23,228 nt of DNA from Candidatus Bathyarchaeota archaeon (GTDB lineage: Archaea; Thermoproteota; Bathyarchaeia; Bathyarchaeales; Bathyarchaeaceae). The position numbers and the translations under genes were made by a program. How positions within the stretch are numbered: position 1 is the first letter of the stretch; each line of letters begins with the position of its first letter. The notes below the pieces were generated by a model, which ran no database searches, was not told the origin of the DNA, and saw only the letters and a program-made list of their open reading frames with translations. The stretch lies in contig JACUTO010000006.1 in assembly GCA_014859755.1 (NCBI GenBank), positions 1 to 23,228 of the forward strand. Reading direction: 5' to 3'. Below, in pieces: positions 21,800 to 23,228 of the stretch.

Positions 21800-23155
21800 T
21801 TGAATGAAGATTTGATTGTTGCACCAAGCATTGGAGGTTCTTATATTTATACAGCCAACACGGCGGCTGCTTTCCTAAAGAAGAAAGTCTATCCATATCT
21901 TCCTGCGCCTCCTCCACGTTTCGTAGAATTTAAAACATACACGCCTGAAGAAGCTTTGAATCTTGACTTAAATGAACAATGCCGGAAGATCACTGGATTA
22001 TACGACGATTTTGTGAAAGATCGCAAGTTTGACGCCATACTTTTTGGCGCTCCGAACGGCGGAATCGTGAACCTAGCCATCGCCATGGGAATACCCTACC
22101 TCTGCTCTCAGTTTCGAGTTCCAGTTATGATTGAATCTAGGTCTGTGAGCAGGGATAACCTTGAACCTTACGCGAAGGTTGTAAAGCTTTTGGGGAAACG
22201 TTGGACGGTTAGGCATCCGTGGAGTTCGGTTTGCTGTCTTGTTGACCCAGTTCACGACCGAATGGACTTAGGAGTGTACGCCCATGTTCGATCAAAATTC
22301 ATCGAAGTCCCGCCAGTCTATAAGGAATTTATTCAGAGACACCTTAAGCCCGGAGGCACATTGATTTTTGTTAACGTAACCCATCCTTGGATCAAATACC
22401 GTTTGGGAGATCACACTTACCTACAGGTCGGGGGCTTGGGAGAAATTGCGCCAAAAGAATATCTCAAGGGCTCTGAACGGTTGAACCAATTTCTCGCGGT
22501 AGAAGGAACCGATCATCAAGGCGGTTGGAATCTTCCAAACCATGAACTTGTGCGGAGACCCGAGTCTGAATGGGGTGTGGAACCAGAGCTCAAAGAGGCT
22601 GTGCTGCAATATTGCAAGCAGAAAGGTTATGATCTACTGTACCTAGAACACAGCCATCCAGCCGGATTTAACATCCTTGCGGCTCACGCGATGCATCTAA
22701 AACATACGACGGACGGTGGAAAGTGTGGAGGATATCTCATCAACGTTTTTTGGGCTCTCTGCCCTACGCTAGCCTTGCGAGCTAGGCTTCTAGGTTGTTG
22801 GTCCACTTTCACAGATAAAGCTTCTTTGAAAATCTTAGAACAGCAGCTTCGCCGGTTGACAAAAGACTTTCCTGATGTCCCCAAGAAAGCGATTCTCGGT
22901 TATTACTGGAGTCATCCCGGAGCGAAAGTCTTGGACGTCGTTCCTCCAAGTGGTTGGTTGAAAATGCTTTCCAGATACATTCCTCCAAAAGAAATTCGGA
23001 TCCCTGCGATCCCTGATCTGGAAAACACCACTCATGACATATTCAAGTATGAAGACGAGCTTTACGAGGAGAGCGAAAAATATGCTGGACAGGAGAGCTC
23101 TTACAATGTTACGATAGAAGACCTAAAATCTCTCCCAGCGTTACGAGCAGCCTAA
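21800..23155 (+). CDS. Conserved-looking protein of unknown function, tightly linked to glucan genes
   Basis: A 451-residue soluble protein that I do not recognise. Visible features are an alpha/beta-like segment KFDAILFGAPNGGIVNLAIA (about 75-94), a second near 192-204 (KPGGTLIFVNVTH), an EHSHPAGFN motif followed by HAMHLKH, a Cys pair SSVCCLVDP, many aromatic and His residues, and a final acidic tail. No transmembrane segment, signal peptide, Walker motif or Fe-S motif is seen. The start is TTG one base after the GH57 stop, with GGAGG 11 nt upstream inside that gene, so translation is almost surely coupled. The position suggests work on glucan or its products, such as a transferase or a cofactor-handling role; that is inference from linkage only. 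In related archaeal clusters a glycosyltransferase often sits here, but I see no convincing glycosyltransferase motif. Confidence 0.75.
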   Translation: MNEDLIVAPSIGGSYIYTANTAAAFLKKKVYPYLPAPPPRFVEFKTYTPEEALNLDLNEQCRKITGLYDDFVKDRKFDAILFGAPNGGIVNLAIAMGIPYLCSQFRVPVMIESRSVSRDNLEPYAKVVKLLGKRWTVRHPWSSVCCLVDPVHDRMDLGVYAHVRSKFIEVPPVYKEFIQRHLKPGGTLIFVNVTHPWIKYRLGDHTYLQVGGLGEIAPKEYLKGSERLNQFLAVEGTDHQGGWNLPNHELVRRPESEWGVEPELKEAVLQYCKQKGYDLLYLEHSHPAGFNILAAHAMHLKHTTDGGKCGGYLINVFWALCPTLALRARLLGCWSTFTDKASLKILEQQLRRLTKDFPDVPKKAILGYYWSHPGAKVLDVVPPSGWLKMLSRYIPPKEIRIPAIPDLENTTHDIFKYEDELYEESEKYAGQESSYNVTIEDLKSLPALRAA

Positions 23156-23193
23156 TGAAACGTGTTTTTGTCACATCACATGTAATACACTAA

Positions 23194-23201
23194 GCGCGCG
23201 C
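23194..23201. repeat. GCGCGCGC intergenic motif, copy 4
   Basis: A perfect eight-base GC alternation 39 bases beyond the stop codon of the last gene, immediately followed by an A/T-rich tract. Confidence 0.5.
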
Positions 23202-23228
23202 AAATTTTTTTGGTTGTTTTGAAAATTT
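23202..23228 (+). terminator. Putative archaeal T-rich terminator
   Basis: AAATTTTTTTGGTTGTTTTG follows the final gene. Runs of T after a gene are the usual archaeal termination signal, and the position after a long plus-strand series fits. The window ends within it. Confidence 0.4.

Noticed and set aside
21800..23155. Reading the last protein as a glycosyltransferase or methyltransferase
   Set aside because: KPGGTLIFVN and the alpha/beta segment are only superficially similar; no donor-binding or SAM-binding motif could be confirmed.

Overview
The window reads as a stretch of archaeal chromosome, most likely from an uncultivated Thermoproteota (TACK) lineage such as Bathyarchaeia. The lineage is inferred. 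What supports it is an ABCE1/Rli1 ribosome-recycling ATPase, a short archaeal-type triosephosphate isomerase, thiolase genes paired with DUF35 Zn-ribbon/OB-fold genes, AT-rich TATA-like boxes upstream of genes, some apparently leaderless genes, and heavy use of TTG and GTG starts behind GGAGG- or GGTGA-like ribosome binding sites. No rRNA, tRNA, CRISPR array, insertion sequence or phage gene was found.

Layout. (1) 1-5384 is an acyl-CoA region: a long DUF35 protein and a thiolase-fold protein that lacks the nucleophilic cysteine (both minus), a 39-codon remnant of another thiolase, a crotonase, a small winged-helix protein, and on the plus strand an intact thiolase with its own DUF35 partner. 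(2) 5541-7601 carries two iron-sulfur proteins on the minus strand: a QueG-like protein and a winged-helix protein with two ferredoxin clusters and extra Cys motifs. A 46-codon ORF overlaps the start of the second. (3) 7804-9927 holds a metallo-beta-lactamase-fold hydrolase, a HAD phosphatase, a small helix-turn-helix protein and a two-helix membrane protein. (4) 9945-12652 is a complete tungstate-type ABC importer operon (tupA-tupB-tupC, minus) with a dyad around its promoter. (5) 12653-13259 is a 607-base non-coding gap. (6) 13260-23155 runs on the plus strand: Rli1, a PLP aminotransferase, then a tight series of triosephosphate isomerase, DUF89 phosphatase, GH133 glycogen debranching enzyme, GH57 amylase-like enzyme and a 451-residue protein I do not recognise.

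How the genes may work together. Region 1 looks like CoA-thioester carbon-carbon bond chemistry with two thiolase/DUF35 pairs of different catalytic type. Region 4 would supply tungstate, consistent with an anaerobe using tungsten enzymes, though no such enzyme is in view. The last block links storage-glucan breakdown to lower glycolysis, with a damage-control phosphatase between. The points most worth a second look are the cysteine-less thiolase with its DUF35 partner, the unknown protein at the end of the glucan operon, and a GC-alternating intergenic motif that recurs across the window.
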